Notes under the pieces: model-generated
Databases searched by the model: none
Seen by the model: the letters and a program-made list of their open reading frames with translations, nothing else
What the model was told of the DNA's origin: nothing
Made by a program: the position numbers and the translations under genes
Part shown: piece after piece, positions 45,175 to 54,764 of the stretch
How the letters are laid out: each line of letters starts with the position of its first letter
Numbering within the stretch: the first letter of the stretch is position 1
Assembly (NCBI GenBank): GCA_021774735.1
Contig: JAJFIS010000025.1
Location: 1-64,000, forward strand
Direction of reading: 5' to 3'
DNA length: 64,000 nucleotides
Origin: Alphaproteobacteria bacterium
Lineage (GTDB): Bacteria > Pseudomonadota > Alphaproteobacteria > Sphingomonadales > Kordiimonadaceae

Positions 45175-46659
45175 ATGCTGGAACTTACTGATGTTGAGAT
45201 TAAAAATCGAATGCGTTTCGATAATCCGTGGTGGGATGACCCTACCATAGAGCCCACCGTGTTTACCAAACGCCGGGTTTATTTTGAGCCCTTATTAGAG
45301 TTACTTACGAACCATGACCTTCGCCGCGCGGCGGTTTTAATGGGCCCTCGCCGTGTGGGGAAAACCGTTCTGCTGCGCCAATTAATTTCGCAATTGATTG
45401 CGGACGGCGTGCCGACAACATCCATCATGTATTTATCGCTGGAAAACCCTGTTTTTCAGGACCTGCGGTTAGAGCAATTATTCGACTATTTCAAAGAGCG
45501 CTTCGGGCATTCTCGTGACGCTGTACTTTATGTGGTTTTTGATGAAATTCAATATCTGAAGAATTGGGAGCGCCACCTGAAAGTGATGGTCGATGACCCC
45601 TATAGCAAAACACGCTTTATCGTTTCTGGCTCTGCTGCGGCTGCCTTAAAGCGCAAAAGTCGGGAATCTGGTGCGGGTCGCTTCACAGACTTCCTGCTGC
45701 CACCGCTGACATTTTATGAATATTGCGAGTTTAAAGACTTTGACCCCACCATTGACTGGGATATTGATGAACTGAATGAATATTTTGTTCATTATTTGAA
45801 TTATGGTGGTTTTCCCGAAATCGTCTTTGACAAAGGAAAGGAAGCCAACCTCTCACAACATTTGGGCCAAGATATTATCGACCGGGTGTTACTGCGCGAC
45901 CTGCCGAGCCTTTATGGTATCGCGGATCCAGTTGAGCTGAACCGATTTTTCAGAGTTTTAGCCCTTAACACAGGCCAAGAAGTATCGCTTGAGGCACTCA
46001 GTAAAAAATCAAATGTATCTAAAAACACGCTTAAAAATTACTTGGAGTACCTAGAGTCCGCTTTCCTGATTTTCCGGCTCGACCGGGTCGACAAAAGCGG
46101 TAGAATATTCAAGCGCGCCACTACCTTCAAAATTTATCTCACCAATCCATCCCTGCGCACGGCGCTTTATGGCCCCATGGAAGAAAGTGACAAAAATTTC
46201 GGCGCGCTGGTAGAAACCGGATATTTTGCCCAAATGCTTCACTCCGACATGGGCATGACTGATTTTTACGCCCGCTGGGATACAAAAGGGGCTGAGGTTG
46301 ATCACGTAACCCTTGATTTTAATACAATGCGCCCATACAAAGCCATAGAAATTAAGTGGTCTGACCGGATTGTTAATCACCCAGAAGAGCTAAAGGGATT
46401 AAAAGCTTTCATAAAAGCAAACCCAAAAATAACTGAAAATGAGGACAGTCTAGATCTACTTGTTAAATCGAAAACGGGCAGCTTAAATATCAATGGCGCA
46501 ACTATTAATGTGTATCCTGTATGCCAATTTTGTTATTATTTATCAGCAGCAATGAGCAAATATTATCAAGATGGTGGTATAAATTTACTCCTAAAAGCCT
46601 TTCATATCCGTTCGCAATTCAAAGAGCGTCTAAAAGACACCACAAGAAGCGAGCCATGA
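45175..46659 (+). CDS. AAA ATPase with DUF4143 (AAA_14) domain
   Basis: 494 residues from ATG 45175. N-terminal AAA_14 domain with Walker A MGPRRVGKTVLLRQL near residue 60 and Walker B VVFDEIQYL near 120; C-terminal DUF4143 part with a winged-helix-like SLEALSKKSNVSKNTLKNYLEYLESAFLI and a restriction-endonuclease-like end (EVDHVTLDF...KAIEIKWSD). The role of the family is poorly known. It stands alone between unrelated genes, behind the duplicated dyads at 45097. Confidence 0.9.
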   Translation: MLELTDVEIKNRMRFDNPWWDDPTIEPTVFTKRRVYFEPLLELLTNHDLRRAAVLMGPRRVGKTVLLRQLISQLIADGVPTTSIMYLSLENPVFQDLRLEQLFDYFKERFGHSRDAVLYVVFDEIQYLKNWERHLKVMVDDPYSKTRFIVSGSAAAALKRKSRESGAGRFTDFLLPPLTFYEYCEFKDFDPTIDWDIDELNEYFVHYLNYGGFPEIVFDKGKEANLSQHLGQDIIDRVLLRDLPSLYGIADPVELNRFFRVLALNTGQEVSLEALSKKSNVSKNTLKNYLEYLESAFLIFRLDRVDKSGRIFKRATTFKIYLTNPSLRTALYGPMEESDKNFGALVETGYFAQMLHSDMGMTDFYARWDTKGAEVDHVTLDFNTMRPYKAIEIKWSDRIVNHPEELKGLKAFIKANPKITENEDSLDLLVKSKTGSLNINGATINVYPVCQFCYYLSAAMSKYYQDGGINLLLKAFHIRSQFKERLKDTTRSEP

Positions 46660-46698
46660 CAGCCCGCTTTAATGAGGTTCTAAATCTATTGGCAAGAC

Positions 46699-47931
46699 TT
46701 AGTCATAGCTGGGTGGCTCGGTGACCTTGCCGCGATTTTTGAGCAGTTGTAGGCGCAGGGCATTCAGCTTGATGAAGCCTTCGGCGTCGCGTTGGTCATA
46801 AACACTGTCAGCCTCAAAGGTGACATGCTCCATGCTGTATAGGCTGTAAGGGCTCTTGCGGCCCACCACATGCACACCGCCCTTGAACAACTGTAATCGC
46901 ACCGTGCCAGCGACAAATTCTTGGCTGGTGTCGATCAACGCTTGCAACATATTGCGCTCAGGGCTGAACCAAAAACCATTATAGATCATCTCGGCGTATT
47001 TCGGCATGATCTGATCTTTGAGGTGCATGGCGCCCTTGTCCAAAGTGATCTGCTCGATGCCTCGGTGCGCGGCCAGCATGATGGTGCCGCCGGGGGTCTC
47101 ATATATGCCGCGCGACTTCATGCCAACGAAGCGATTTTCCAGCAGGTCAAGCCGCCCAATGCCGTGGCGCTTGCCGAGCTCGTTTAGTTTAGTGAGTAGC
47201 ATCGCTGGGCTGAGCGCGACGCCGTTCACCGCAACAGGGTCACCCTTTTCAAACTCAACCTCGATATATTCTGGTGCATCAGGGGCCGTCACGGGGTCAT
47301 CGGTGCGGGCATAAACATATTCTTCCGCCGCCACCCATGGGTCCTCCAGCGCTTTGCCTTCGCTTGAGGTATGCAGCAGGTTAGCGTCCACACTGAAGGG
47401 GCTTTCGCCGCGCTTGTCCTTCGGGATCGGAATTTGATGCTTCTCAGCAAAATCAATCAGGTCGCTGCGGCTGTTCAGCTCCCATTCCCGCCACGGGGCG
47501 ATGACTTTAATTTCGGGGTTTAGGCCATAGTAACCAAGCTCAAACCGCACTTGGTCGTTGCCCTTGCCGGTGGCACCGTGGCAAACCGCGTCGGCGCCGG
47601 TCTCTTTGGCAATTTCAATCTGGCGCTTGGATATCAATGGCCGCGCAATGGCAGTGCCGAGCAGATACATGCCCTCATAGACCGTGTTGGCGCGGAACAT
47701 GGGAAAGACATAATCGCTAACGAACTCTTCGCGCAGGTCTTCGATATAAATTTCTTTAATGCCCAGCATCTCCGCTTTTTTGCGGGCCGGTTCCAGCTCC
47801 TCGCCTTGGCCGAGGTCAGCGGTAAAGGTCACCACTTCACAGTCATACGTAACCTCAAGCCATTTTAGGATGATGCTGGTGTCTAGCCCACCGGAATAGG
47901 CCAAAACTACTTTGTTGATCTTTTGTGTCAT
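46699..47931 (-). CDS. argG: Argininosuccinate synthase
   Basis: Makes argininosuccinate from citrulline and aspartate in arginine synthesis. The P-loop of the N-type ATP pyrophosphatase is [13 protein letters not shown] at residue 10, and [17 protein letters not shown] and [13 protein letters not shown] are family hallmarks. Length of about 410 residues is normal from ATG 47931 ([15 protein letters not shown]); a frame from 48045 would add 38 residues without a ribosome site. Confidence 0.97.
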   Translation of the reverse strand: MTQKINKVVLAYSGGLDTSIILKWLEVTYDCEVVTFTADLGQGEELEPARKKAEMLGIKEIYIEDLREEFVSDYVFPMFRANTVYEGMYLLGTAIARPLISKRQIEIAKETGADAVCHGATGKGNDQVRFELGYYGLNPEIKVIAPWREWELNSRSDLIDFAEKHQIPIPKDKRGESPFSVDANLLHTSSEGKALEDPWVAAEEYVYARTDDPVTAPDAPEYIEVEFEKGDPVAVNGVALSPAMLLTKLNELGKRHGIGRLDLLENRFVGMKSRGIYETPGGTIMLAAHRGIEQITLDKGAMHLKDQIMPKYAEMIYNGFWFSPERNMLQALIDTSQEFVAGTVRLQLFKGGVHVVGRKSPYSLYSMEHVTFEADSVYDQRDAEGFIKLNALRLQLLKNRGKVTEPPSYD

Positions 47932-48180
47932 TAAGGGAACCTCACACCTAGTTAAATTTTGCGGAGCCCATATTAGCACAGCACCGCAAACCCGGCCCTG
48001 CGCCGGAAAGTCGCGCGAGTATAGACTTAAAATATATGCCGTCAACCGGGCAATTAGTTAGGCGAGATTCTCCTGTGTTTCACTGACCTAACAGCAGGGC
48101 AGAGCTGTAAAAGATCGCTTGGCAATTGCGGCCGCTTATGAATATTATCATGAACAGCTATTTACATAGGAATGATCTGC

Positions 48181-48642
48181 ATGAAACTACTTTTGGGGTT
48201 ATTGATTGGTTTGGTTTTTCTAAATACTGGCACCGCTAAAGCCAATGAAGATAAAGAAAAATCATTCGATTTTATTGTGCGTTGTGTTGGATATTTGACG
48301 TTAAAAGTAAAGTCAGGGGAATTAAGCGGTTCAGAAGCCAATAAAACATTACGGCAGGAACTATCCATTAAAAATCTTAAATTTTTTACTTTGGCCGGTG
48401 GGGCCATTGGAAAAGACCTGAATATTTCTCACAAACAAATAATGGAGAAGTTTGAGGAAGAATATGAAAGTTGGAGGCTTATTATGAAAGTCGGCTCAGA
48501 ACGTGAAGATATGATGCCATATGGCTTACTAAAAGCTTACGAAATCGAATGTTATGAGGGAGGCACTATTTACGCAGAAGCAAATGGCGCCATTATAGCA
48601 GCAGGCTTGGAACAGGAAGCTGCTGATATTTTTGGAAACTAA
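48181..48642 (+). CDS. Hypothetical periplasmic protein
   Basis: 153 residues. Signal peptide MKLLLGLLIGLVFLNTGTAKA, cut near AKA-NED. The mature part is helical and charged with two cysteines (FIVRCVGYL, AYEIECYEG) that could pair. ATG 48181 has AGGA nine bases upstream and gives the cleaner signal than the ATG at 48172. No family recognised. A small membrane protein follows. Confidence 0.65.
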   Translation: MKLLLGLLIGLVFLNTGTAKANEDKEKSFDFIVRCVGYLTLKVKSGELSGSEANKTLRQELSIKNLKFFTLAGGAIGKDLNISHKQIMEKFEEEYESWRLIMKVGSEREDMMPYGLLKAYEIECYEGGTIYAEANGAIIAAGLEQEAADIFGN

Positions 48643-48690
48643 TTTCTGGCTATGATCGAAGAAGAACTGATGTCGATTTGGGGGTAATTC

Positions 48691-49047
48691 ATGGATTTTA
48701 TTAAAGCGTTATGGCGCGGGAAAAAAAGCTTAGCTTTCACTTTTTGGCGCATGTACGTCATGATGCACTTAGCATTTACAGCATTTTATATGTTGTTAGA
48801 TATGCTTGGGGTTTATAATGAAATAACGGATGTTGAATATTTTTTACTACAAGTTTTTGAGGTAGCAACTTTCATTTACACGATGTTTATCTTGGTTTGT
48901 TTAGGGCGATGTGCGGCAAACTATACCAATAATGAAGAGATAAATGATACCCAAACTGGATGGGGTCGCTTGGTCGTAATACTTGTTGCATTTGGTTGGA
49001 TAAACTTGCTCTTTCAATTTGCTACAATGGTGTGGGGCTATAACTAA
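48691..49047 (+). CDS. Hypothetical small membrane protein
   Basis: 118 residues with three hydrophobic segments (about 20-40, 55-73 and 92-112). The N-terminal MDFIKALWRGKKSLAFTFWRMYVMM resembles small alphaproteobacterial inner-membrane proteins with no known role. GGGGGTAATTC lies ahead of the ATG. The gene is 48 bases after the periplasmic protein. Confidence 0.65.
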   Translation: MDFIKALWRGKKSLAFTFWRMYVMMHLAFTAFYMLLDMLGVYNEITDVEYFLLQVFEVATFIYTMFILVCLGRCAANYTNNEEINDTQTGWGRLVVILVAFGWINLLFQFATMVWGYN

Positions 49048-49093
49048 CCTTCTCCAGCCGCAATCATCGTATCAGGTTTTACCTCACCCACCC

Positions 49094-50278
49094 TTAAGCC
49101 ACCAGCCCCGTTGAAGCGGCAAGTGCACGGCGCGCGTCCGCCTTGCTGACTTTTTCACTTGCGGATTTTAGCTGACCGCAGGCGGCCATGATATCGCGGC
49201 CACGAGGCGTGCGAATGGGGGCTGAAATACCACCGCCGTAAACAATATCGCTGAAGCGCTTAATTTGTTTCCAGCTGCTGCATTCATAATTAACCCCCGG
49301 CCAAGGGTTGAAGGGGATCAGGTTTACCTTGGCAGGCAGATCATATTGCTTGAGCAGGCGCACTAATTCGCGGGCATCATCGTCGCTGTCATTAATGCCT
49401 TTCAGCATGACATATTCAAAGGTGATGCGCCGGGCGTTGTGAGCCCCGGGATAGTTAGCGCAGGCGCGCAATACTTCGTGGAGGCCATATTTTTTGTTGA
49501 TCGGCATGATGTCTGAGCGCACATCGTCGCGCACCGCATGCAGGCTAACCGCCAAGTTAACGCCGATCTCCTTACCGCAGCGCTCCATATGCGGCACCAC
49601 ACCGCTGGTGGAAAGCGTGATGCGGCGGCGGGACATTTGAATGCCCTCCGGGTCCATCATAATCTCGAGCGCTTTTTTGACATTGTCGAAATTATAAAGC
49701 GGCTCGCCCATGCCCATCATAACGATATTGGTGATGCGGCGGCCAAGGGTGGGATCGTCCCATTCACCGAGGTCATCGCGGGCGACCAATAGCTGCGCGA
49801 CAATTTCAGCGGCGGTGAGGTTACGCACAAGGCGCATGGTGCCAGTGTGACAAAATTTACAATTAAGTGTGCAGCCCACTTGGCTTGAAATACACAGGGT
49901 GCCCCGGTCTTCATCGGGGATATAAACCGCTTCGGCCTCATTGCCGTCAGCGAATTTGATCAGATATTTGCGGGTGCCATCTTCGCTATATTGCGCTTCG
50001 CTAATCTCGGGCCGCTTGATGAGAAAATGCTCCGCCAGCAGCGCTTTGATATCCTTCGAGATATTATGCATCGCCGCAAAGTCGCTAACCCCACGGTGGT
50101 AGAGCCAGCCCCAAATTTGCTTGGTGCGCATGTTCAAGGCTTTATCCGGCACGCCAATATCTGCCAGCGCTGCTTTCAGCGTCTCGCGGTCAAGGCCGAG
50201 AATATTAAGCTTACTGTGCGGGTCAATATCGACGCGCGGCTGGACAATAGGCTCATCGCCTGTTGGGTGGGTTTGCAT
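49094..50278 (-). CDS. rlmN: Dual-specificity rRNA/tRNA A2 methyltransferase RlmN
   Basis: 394 residues. Radical-SAM cluster motif C-x3-C-x2-C in [14 protein letters not shown], plus a cysteine in AACGQL that corresponds to the one forming the methyl-transfer disulfide. [20 protein letters not shown] and [11 protein letters not shown] follow the family. It methylates A2503 of 23S rRNA and A37 of some tRNAs. Confidence 0.96.
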   Translation of the reverse strand: MQTHPTGDEPIVQPRVDIDPHSKLNILGLDRETLKAALADIGVPDKALNMRTKQIWGWLYHRGVSDFAAMHNISKDIKALLAEHFLIKRPEISEAQYSEDGTRKYLIKFADGNEAEAVYIPDEDRGTLCISSQVGCTLNCKFCHTGTMRLVRNLTAAEIVAQLLVARDDLGEWDDPTLGRRITNIVMMGMGEPLYNFDNVKKALEIMMDPEGIQMSRRRITLSTSGVVPHMERCGKEIGVNLAVSLHAVRDDVRSDIMPINKKYGLHEVLRACANYPGAHNARRITFEYVMLKGINDSDDDARELVRLLKQYDLPAKVNLIPFNPWPGVNYECSSWKQIKRFSDIVYGGGISAPIRTPRGRDIMAACGQLKSASEKVSKADARRALAASTGLVA

Positions 50279-50400
50279 TTTATTTCACCTTGCCTTTTGA
50301 TGAGACTAAAGCTCGCCGCCAGGACGTTTATAAGCCCCCCAGCGTTCCACCGGGTGGGCGGTTATTTTCCATGCGCGGCTTATACGCTCAAGCAATAGCC

Positions 50401-51597
50401 TTAGGCAAGCTTTAAGGCGGCAGCCTCCGCGAGCTCAGCCTTGCTCTTGAGGCCAAACAGTGGCCGCAGCAGGCCGGAGGGGCGAATGACATAATGATAG
50501 GTGAGGCCACAGCCCACCGCCGTCAGCATCGTCACAAGGGTGAATTCTAGCCCCTTACCCAGTGCCATGGGGGTCAGAGCAACACCCGCCAGAATGATCA
50601 CCGTTTGGTGGAGAATATAATAGGGGTAAACCGCTTGGCTAAGGTAAGTGAGAAGCTTACTGGAGCGATTAAGGTACGCTTGCGCCAAGCCCATCAGCGC
50701 CAAAATAACCACCCACATATAAACCACCCGGCCTATGCGCGCTGCTAGCAGTAATGTCTCATTCTCTGTTACATAGGCCCAATTGTTCCACCCAATGGTC
50801 AAAGAAATGCCCAAGATAAGGACGAGCCCCAATGTCACCCAACGATAGCTTTGAACTGCATCCCAAAAAACACTGCTTTTCGCGGCCCAGAAGCCCAACA
50901 TAAAAATACCAAAATATTTGGCGTGGTTTGCCCAGTCATTGACCAAAGCATTGGTCGTCGGGAAACCATCCGCCAAGGTAAAGCGGATGAGTGCGAACAG
51001 CAAAACCGGGGTTATGATCAACATCGGACCACGCACGAGGACATCAAAACCGCGCTGCATTGCGGCCCAGCCATGAGCTGGTATCAGCTTCAAAAGCAGC
51101 GCTAAGGTCAGGCTATAAGCCATGATATAAACCAGATACCACAGATGGTTCCAAGTGGGCGTAATGGGAGTATAGGCTTGGTCCAAGCTCAAGTAGCTCA
51201 GATAAAAATCCATGAAGCTACCGCTATGTTCGCCGAGACGCAGCACCTCAAAATAGGTTTGCGGCGGCACGATGACCAATATACCAAAGGTGAGCGGTAC
51301 AAATATCCGCTTGAAGCGCGAGCGGACAAAATCTCCTGTGCCTATTTTCCCCAACAAAAACTTCACCGCCACACCCGAGATGAAAAACAGCAGTGATAAG
51401 CGCCAAGGATTGAGGAGCCGCATCAGGCTTTCCCCGGTGTCGCTGGCGTACATGCTTTTCACATGCCAGCCCCAGCTGACATAAAACATGCCGACGTGAT
51501 AAAATATCAGCAGACCAAAAGCGATAACCCGGAGCCAATCGAGATCATGGCGCCGTTTGTTTTGGGCCTCAGTATTTGTTCCCATTAAATGTGTCAT
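50401..51597 (-). CDS. Membrane acyltransferase (acyltransferase 3 family)
   Basis: 398 residues with about ten membrane helices. The opening RRHDLDWLRVIAFGLLIFYH holds the conserved Arg/His of the acyltransferase 3 family; MRLLNPWRLSLLFFISGVAVKFLL, WHLWYLVYIMAYSL-like and YPYYILHQTVIILAG are further family features. It probably acylates an envelope glycan or lipid; the acceptor is unknown. It is divergent from a LytTR regulator gene. Confidence 0.88.
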   Translation of the reverse strand: MTHLMGTNTEAQNKRRHDLDWLRVIAFGLLIFYHVGMFYVSWGWHVKSMYASDTGESLMRLLNPWRLSLLFFISGVAVKFLLGKIGTGDFVRSRFKRIFVPLTFGILVIVPPQTYFEVLRLGEHSGSFMDFYLSYLSLDQAYTPITPTWNHLWYLVYIMAYSLTLALLLKLIPAHGWAAMQRGFDVLVRGPMLIITPVLLFALIRFTLADGFPTTNALVNDWANHAKYFGIFMLGFWAAKSSVFWDAVQSYRWVTLGLVLILGISLTIGWNNWAYVTENETLLLAARIGRVVYMWVVILALMGLAQAYLNRSSKLLTYLSQAVYPYYILHQTVIILAGVALTPMALGKGLEFTLVTMLTAVGCGLTYHYVIRPSGLLRPLFGLKSKAELAEAAALKLA

Positions 51598-51609
51598 TAT
51601 TTTTATATC

Positions 51610-51708
51610 CTATTTTTCATGGGTGAGGCCCCATTGCCTCGCTGTCGTAAAAAACACCATAGCCACCGCGATGAAAAACCACCAGCCAAATGGGGTGAAC
51701 AGCAGCTG
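51610..51708 (-). pseudogene. Possible remnant of a membrane protein C-terminus
   Basis: On the minus strand a frame without a start reads QLLFTPFGWWFFIAVAMVFF followed by TTARQWGLTHEK and a TAG stop at 51610-51612. The stretch looks like a genuine transmembrane end, but a stop lies upstream and the part before it does not look coding. A 16-base near-repeat of TGGGGTGAAC(A/G)GCAG at about 51690 and 51753 could mark a deletion. Low confidence. Confidence 0.3.
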
Positions 51709-51823
51709 GCTGTGACGGATACAGGCGCATATGGGCCGAACGGCAGCAGGATGGGGTGAACGGCAGGTGTCACTATCACAATCATGCTTTCCAAATTTAC
51801 TGGTGGGCTATATCATTGCCGCC

Positions 51824-52678
51824 ATGGAAAATAACAATGATACAAATGGCACAATTGAGCGTGAGCAAACCGATTATGGCGCGGTGCTGCGAACCTACTT
51901 AGTGTCGGCGGCTCTGCTGTCCTTGCTCGGTATTATGCTAGCGCTCAGCGAAATTACCGATGCAGCCCGCACGGGGGCGGACCTGCCCAGTGGTCGCTTT
52001 TGGGTCAATGAAATGTCGGGGACTTTAACCTGGCTGCTCGCCCTGCCGCTGGTAAACCATTTAGCAGCAAACACGCTGCTTAAGGACATAGGCTGGCCGC
52101 AAAAAGTTATGCGCTTAGCCATTGGCCTCGTGCTTTGCTCCGCCGTCCACATAACGGCCATGATGGTCATACGCTACGGCATTTACACCCATATTTGGGG
52201 TCAACCGGCCATGAGCCTGCCGGACTATAGCGGCGGCATCCTCTATGAATTCCGCAAGGACATCGTCGCCTTCACGGTCTTTTTGTTGATCTTCACGGGG
52301 AGCCGCCTGCTGGCGGAACAACATGCCGCGCTGTCTGAGGCCGCCCGCCGCAATGCAGGCGCTGGGCGCATCATGCTCAAAAGTGGCGGTACAAGTATAT
52401 GGCTCAACTGCGCCAATTTCATTAGCGCCGAGGCGGCAGGCAACTATGTTAATATCAGCGCTGAGGGCGGCGATTATTTCGTCCGCATGACCCTGTCGCA
52501 GTTAGCGAAGGACCTAAGCGACGCGGGCGATGCACCAACCCGCTGCCACCGCTCTTGGCTCATTAGCCCCAGCCATATCGAGCAAGTCAGGCCCACCGGC
52601 GACGGTGATTATGTCATTACGCTAAAGGGCGGCGCGAGCGTCCCCGGCAGCCGACGCTTAAAAGCGAGCTTCCTTTAG
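51824..52678 (+). CDS. Membrane-bound LytTR-family transcription regulator
   Basis: 284 residues from ATG 51824. Four hydrophobic segments (about 25-45, 65-85, 95-120 and 145-165) precede a C-terminal LytTR DNA-binding domain (about 185-284) with IWLNCANFISAEAAGNYVNI, HRSWLISPSHIEQVRPTGDGDY and PGSRRLKASFL. The start is uncertain; neither this ATG nor the one at 51731 has a strong ribosome site. The divergent pairing with the acyltransferase suggests that it regulates that gene. Confidence 0.82.
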   Translation: MENNNDTNGTIEREQTDYGAVLRTYLVSAALLSLLGIMLALSEITDAARTGADLPSGRFWVNEMSGTLTWLLALPLVNHLAANTLLKDIGWPQKVMRLAIGLVLCSAVHITAMMVIRYGIYTHIWGQPAMSLPDYSGGILYEFRKDIVAFTVFLLIFTGSRLLAEQHAALSEAARRNAGAGRIMLKSGGTSIWLNCANFISAEAAGNYVNISAEGGDYFVRMTLSQLAKDLSDAGDAPTRCHRSWLISPSHIEQVRPTGDGDYVITLKGGASVPGSRRLKASFL

Positions 52679-53232
52679 CCGCAAGCCTTGGTGATGGCGT
52701 TGTAAGCGGCGGTGAAGCCCGATAGGCTGTAAGTGTCGGTGGTGCGGGTTCCCCGGGCGCTGGCGCCGTCGACGCGCAAGCGGCTGCCGCGTTTCATCGC
52801 CGCTGCCATGGCGCTGTCGTCTTTGGGGTCATATGCCCAGCCGACGCTATTGCCGCCGGCGCTTTTTTCCGTGAAGAATTTCTTTCGCGTCCGCCCGTCC
52901 ACATTCAGGGTCACTTCTGCGCCTTCCGCCATCGGGTAACCAAAGACCACATTAAGCTCGTTTTTAATGGCATATTTGGGCCGGTGGGTAAGGGTGATAT
53001 AAATATCGCCCCGGGATACTTTGGCCTTACTGGCAGTGGACTTGATCGGCACGCTGATCATATAGCAGGCCTTGCCGGTCTTCGCGTCACGGCGCACCAG
53101 TGCATCCCAGTTGCGATAAGAGCCGAGCAGGTCGCGTTTCACCCCCTGGGCGCTGGCTGCTGTGCTGGCGGTGCTGATAGCCCCAAGCTGGGAGAGTATT
53201 AAAGCGGCAAAAATTAAAGCGGTCGGTTTCAT
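52675..53232 (-). CDS. Invasion-associated locus B (IalB) family protein
   Basis: 185 residues with a signal peptide cleaved near ASAQG. The mature part has KACYMISVP, RGDIYITLTHRP and a C-terminal AYNAITKACG, giving two cysteines that may bond. The family was named in Bartonella but is widespread in free-living alphaproteobacteria, and its envelope role is unclear. The stop overlaps that of the LytTR gene by four bases. Confidence 0.85.
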   Translation of the reverse strand: MKPTALIFAALILSQLGAISTASTAASAQGVKRDLLGSYRNWDALVRRDAKTGKACYMISVPIKSTASKAKVSRGDIYITLTHRPKYAIKNELNVVFGYPMAEGAEVTLNVDGRTRKKFFTEKSAGGNSVGWAYDPKDDSAMAAAMKRGSRLRVDGASARGTRTTDTYSLSGFTAAYNAITKACG

Positions 53233-53260
53233 ATAGTTCCCTTACTATGGTTATCAGTCT

Positions 53261-53812
53261 TCACGGCAAATCTTCACGGCGGCGGATGGGGCCACCGCGC
53301 ACATGAGCGGGTTTTTCAAGCGGCTCGCCCCCCACTATCACAGCCCGTTCCCTAAAGCCGCCATGCATGCGCATCCGGTCATACATGATAATAGCACCTG
53401 CTGTGGCAACGTTAAGACTAAATTTTGTCGGAATTCGGATCATATGCTTGCAAGCTGCCTTAACCTCATCGCTGAGGCTGTTTCGCTCGCTGCCCAGCAC
53501 ATAAACGCATTTGGATGGATGGCGAAATTCGGGCAGGTCTACAGCATCCCTGTCAAGCTCCACCCCCACCAGCACACAGCCCTTCGGCAGGTGAATATCA
53601 GCGGTATTATCATACTCATAAAAAGGGATATTACCGGCTGACTTGCTGGTATCGGCGAAGTTTTTGGTCACCGTGGCACCGGTTAAAATATGGCGCTCAG
53701 GCTTAACGGCAAAGGCAAAGGCAGCCCCAAAGGCATGGGCCGTGCGGATAAGGTTACCCATATTGCCTTCCTTGGAGACACCATCGATGCCGATGCCAAA
53801 ATAGCCGCGCAT
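53261..53812 (-). CDS. SpoU/TrmH-family RNA 2'-O-methyltransferase
   Basis: 183 residues. SPOUT motifs: GNMGNLIRTAHAFGA (motif 1), YVLGSERNSLSDE (motif 2) and IPTKFSLNVATAGAIIMYDRM (motif 3), forming the trefoil-knot SAM site. There is no N-terminal substrate-binding domain, as in short TrmL-like proteins, but the target RNA is not clear. AGGA lies ahead of the ATG. Confidence 0.92.
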   Translation of the reverse strand: MRGYFGIGIDGVSKEGNMGNLIRTAHAFGAAFAFAVKPERHILTGATVTKNFADTSKSAGNIPFYEYDNTADIHLPKGCVLVGVELDRDAVDLPEFRHPSKCVYVLGSERNSLSDEVKAACKHMIRIPTKFSLNVATAGAIIMYDRMRMHGGFRERAVIVGGEPLEKPAHVRGGPIRRREDLP

Positions 53813-53987
53813 GGAATTCCTGCCTTACTGTTGATTTCAGCCCCGACAATAGCGCCTAAAATACCATTGGCAATAAGGGAAGCACCCGCGAGGCTAAAAA
53901 GGATAGTTGCCATTAAGGAGCGCCTGCCCCATAAAGGCCGCAGATAAGCTGCTTAATAAAAGCAAGATAAACTAAAAGGCCGCATGC

Positions 53988-54614
53988 ATGAGCGACGATA
54001 GCCCAAATACTATAAAACCCGCTTCAACCGATACACCTCCTGCGAATGCAGGCCGCAAAATGGCAATTGAGTTTTTGCCTTTGCTGGCTTTTTTCATATC
54101 CTACAAGATGGGTGGTATTTTCTGGGCGACCGGTATTTTCATGGCCGCCATGACCATATCCGTTGGTCTGTCATGGCATTTCGAGCGCCATATCGGTACG
54201 ATGTTAAAGGTGAATTTCGCCATCGTCGCCGTCATGGGCGGGCTAACCTTTTATCTGCAAGATGCCACCTTTGTTTATATGAAGCCGACGATCATCTATA
54301 GCTTCTTCGCTATTATATTAGCCACGGGACTTTTGCGCGGAAGAAGCTATTTGAAATTGGTGATGGAGGCCGCTTTCCCGCCTATGGTGGAGCGTGGCTG
54401 GACCATTCTGACCCGTAACTGGATGGGGTTTTTTATCAGTCTTGCGGCTATTAATGAATTTGTCTGGCGTAATTTTGATGAAAGCACCTGGGTTAACGTC
54501 AAGGTTTGGGGCTTCATCCCATTAACGCTAGTCTTCGCGGCGTCGCAAATGCCCACCGTGATGAAATATATAATTGAAGAAGATAGCGAAGACGAAAGCG
54601 ACGCGGCCCCATAG
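53988..54614 (+). CDS. yciB: YciB/IspZ inner-membrane septation protein
   Basis: 208 residues. A hydrophilic N-terminus of ~25 residues, then five membrane segments. EFLPLLAFFISYKMGGIFWATGI, KPTIIYSFFAIILATG and NEFVWRNFDESTWVNVKVWGF are typical of YciB (intracellular septation protein A). The C-terminus is acidic (EEDSEDESD). The stop codon lies inside the first copy of the repeat at 54610. Confidence 0.93.
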   Translation: MSDDSPNTIKPASTDTPPANAGRKMAIEFLPLLAFFISYKMGGIFWATGIFMAAMTISVGLSWHFERHIGTMLKVNFAIVAVMGGLTFYLQDATFVYMKPTIIYSFFAIILATGLLRGRSYLKLVMEAAFPPMVERGWTILTRNWMGFFISLAAINEFVWRNFDESTWVNVKVWGFIPLTLVFAASQMPTVMKYIIEEDSEDESDAAP

Positions 54615-54661
54615 TCGTCATACTCGGTGAGGGAAGCCTCATAGTCGTCATACTCGGCGAG
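54610..54661. repeat. Two 22-bp near-identical direct repeats, period 30 bp
   Basis: Copies at 54610-54631 and 54640-54661 differ at one base and begin CATAGTCGTCATACTCGG. The first copy contains the stop codon of yciB, so the duplication extends into the gene. Its meaning is unknown. Confidence 0.8.
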
Positions 54662-54764
54662 CGAAGCGAGGGAAGAGTATCCATCTCTCCACTTAACTTG
54701 CAGGCGCAGTATAGATTCCGTGTCCCTCGACAACTAATTGTCGCGCCGGGAAAGACACTATTGA

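Noticed and set aside
45175-46659. AAA/DUF4143 gene as a mobile-island marker
   Set aside because: No integrase, direct-repeat border or tRNA is near; a single accessory gene is not enough.
51603-51794. 63-residue minus-strand ORF starting MESMIVIV
   Set aside because: A shadow of the remnant frame at 51610; its own reading is not protein-like.
53683-53913. 76-residue minus-strand ORF starting MATILFSLAG
   Set aside because: More than half overlaps the SpoU methyltransferase gene in another frame. Only about 100 bases upstream of that gene are its own, and no ribosome site is clear.
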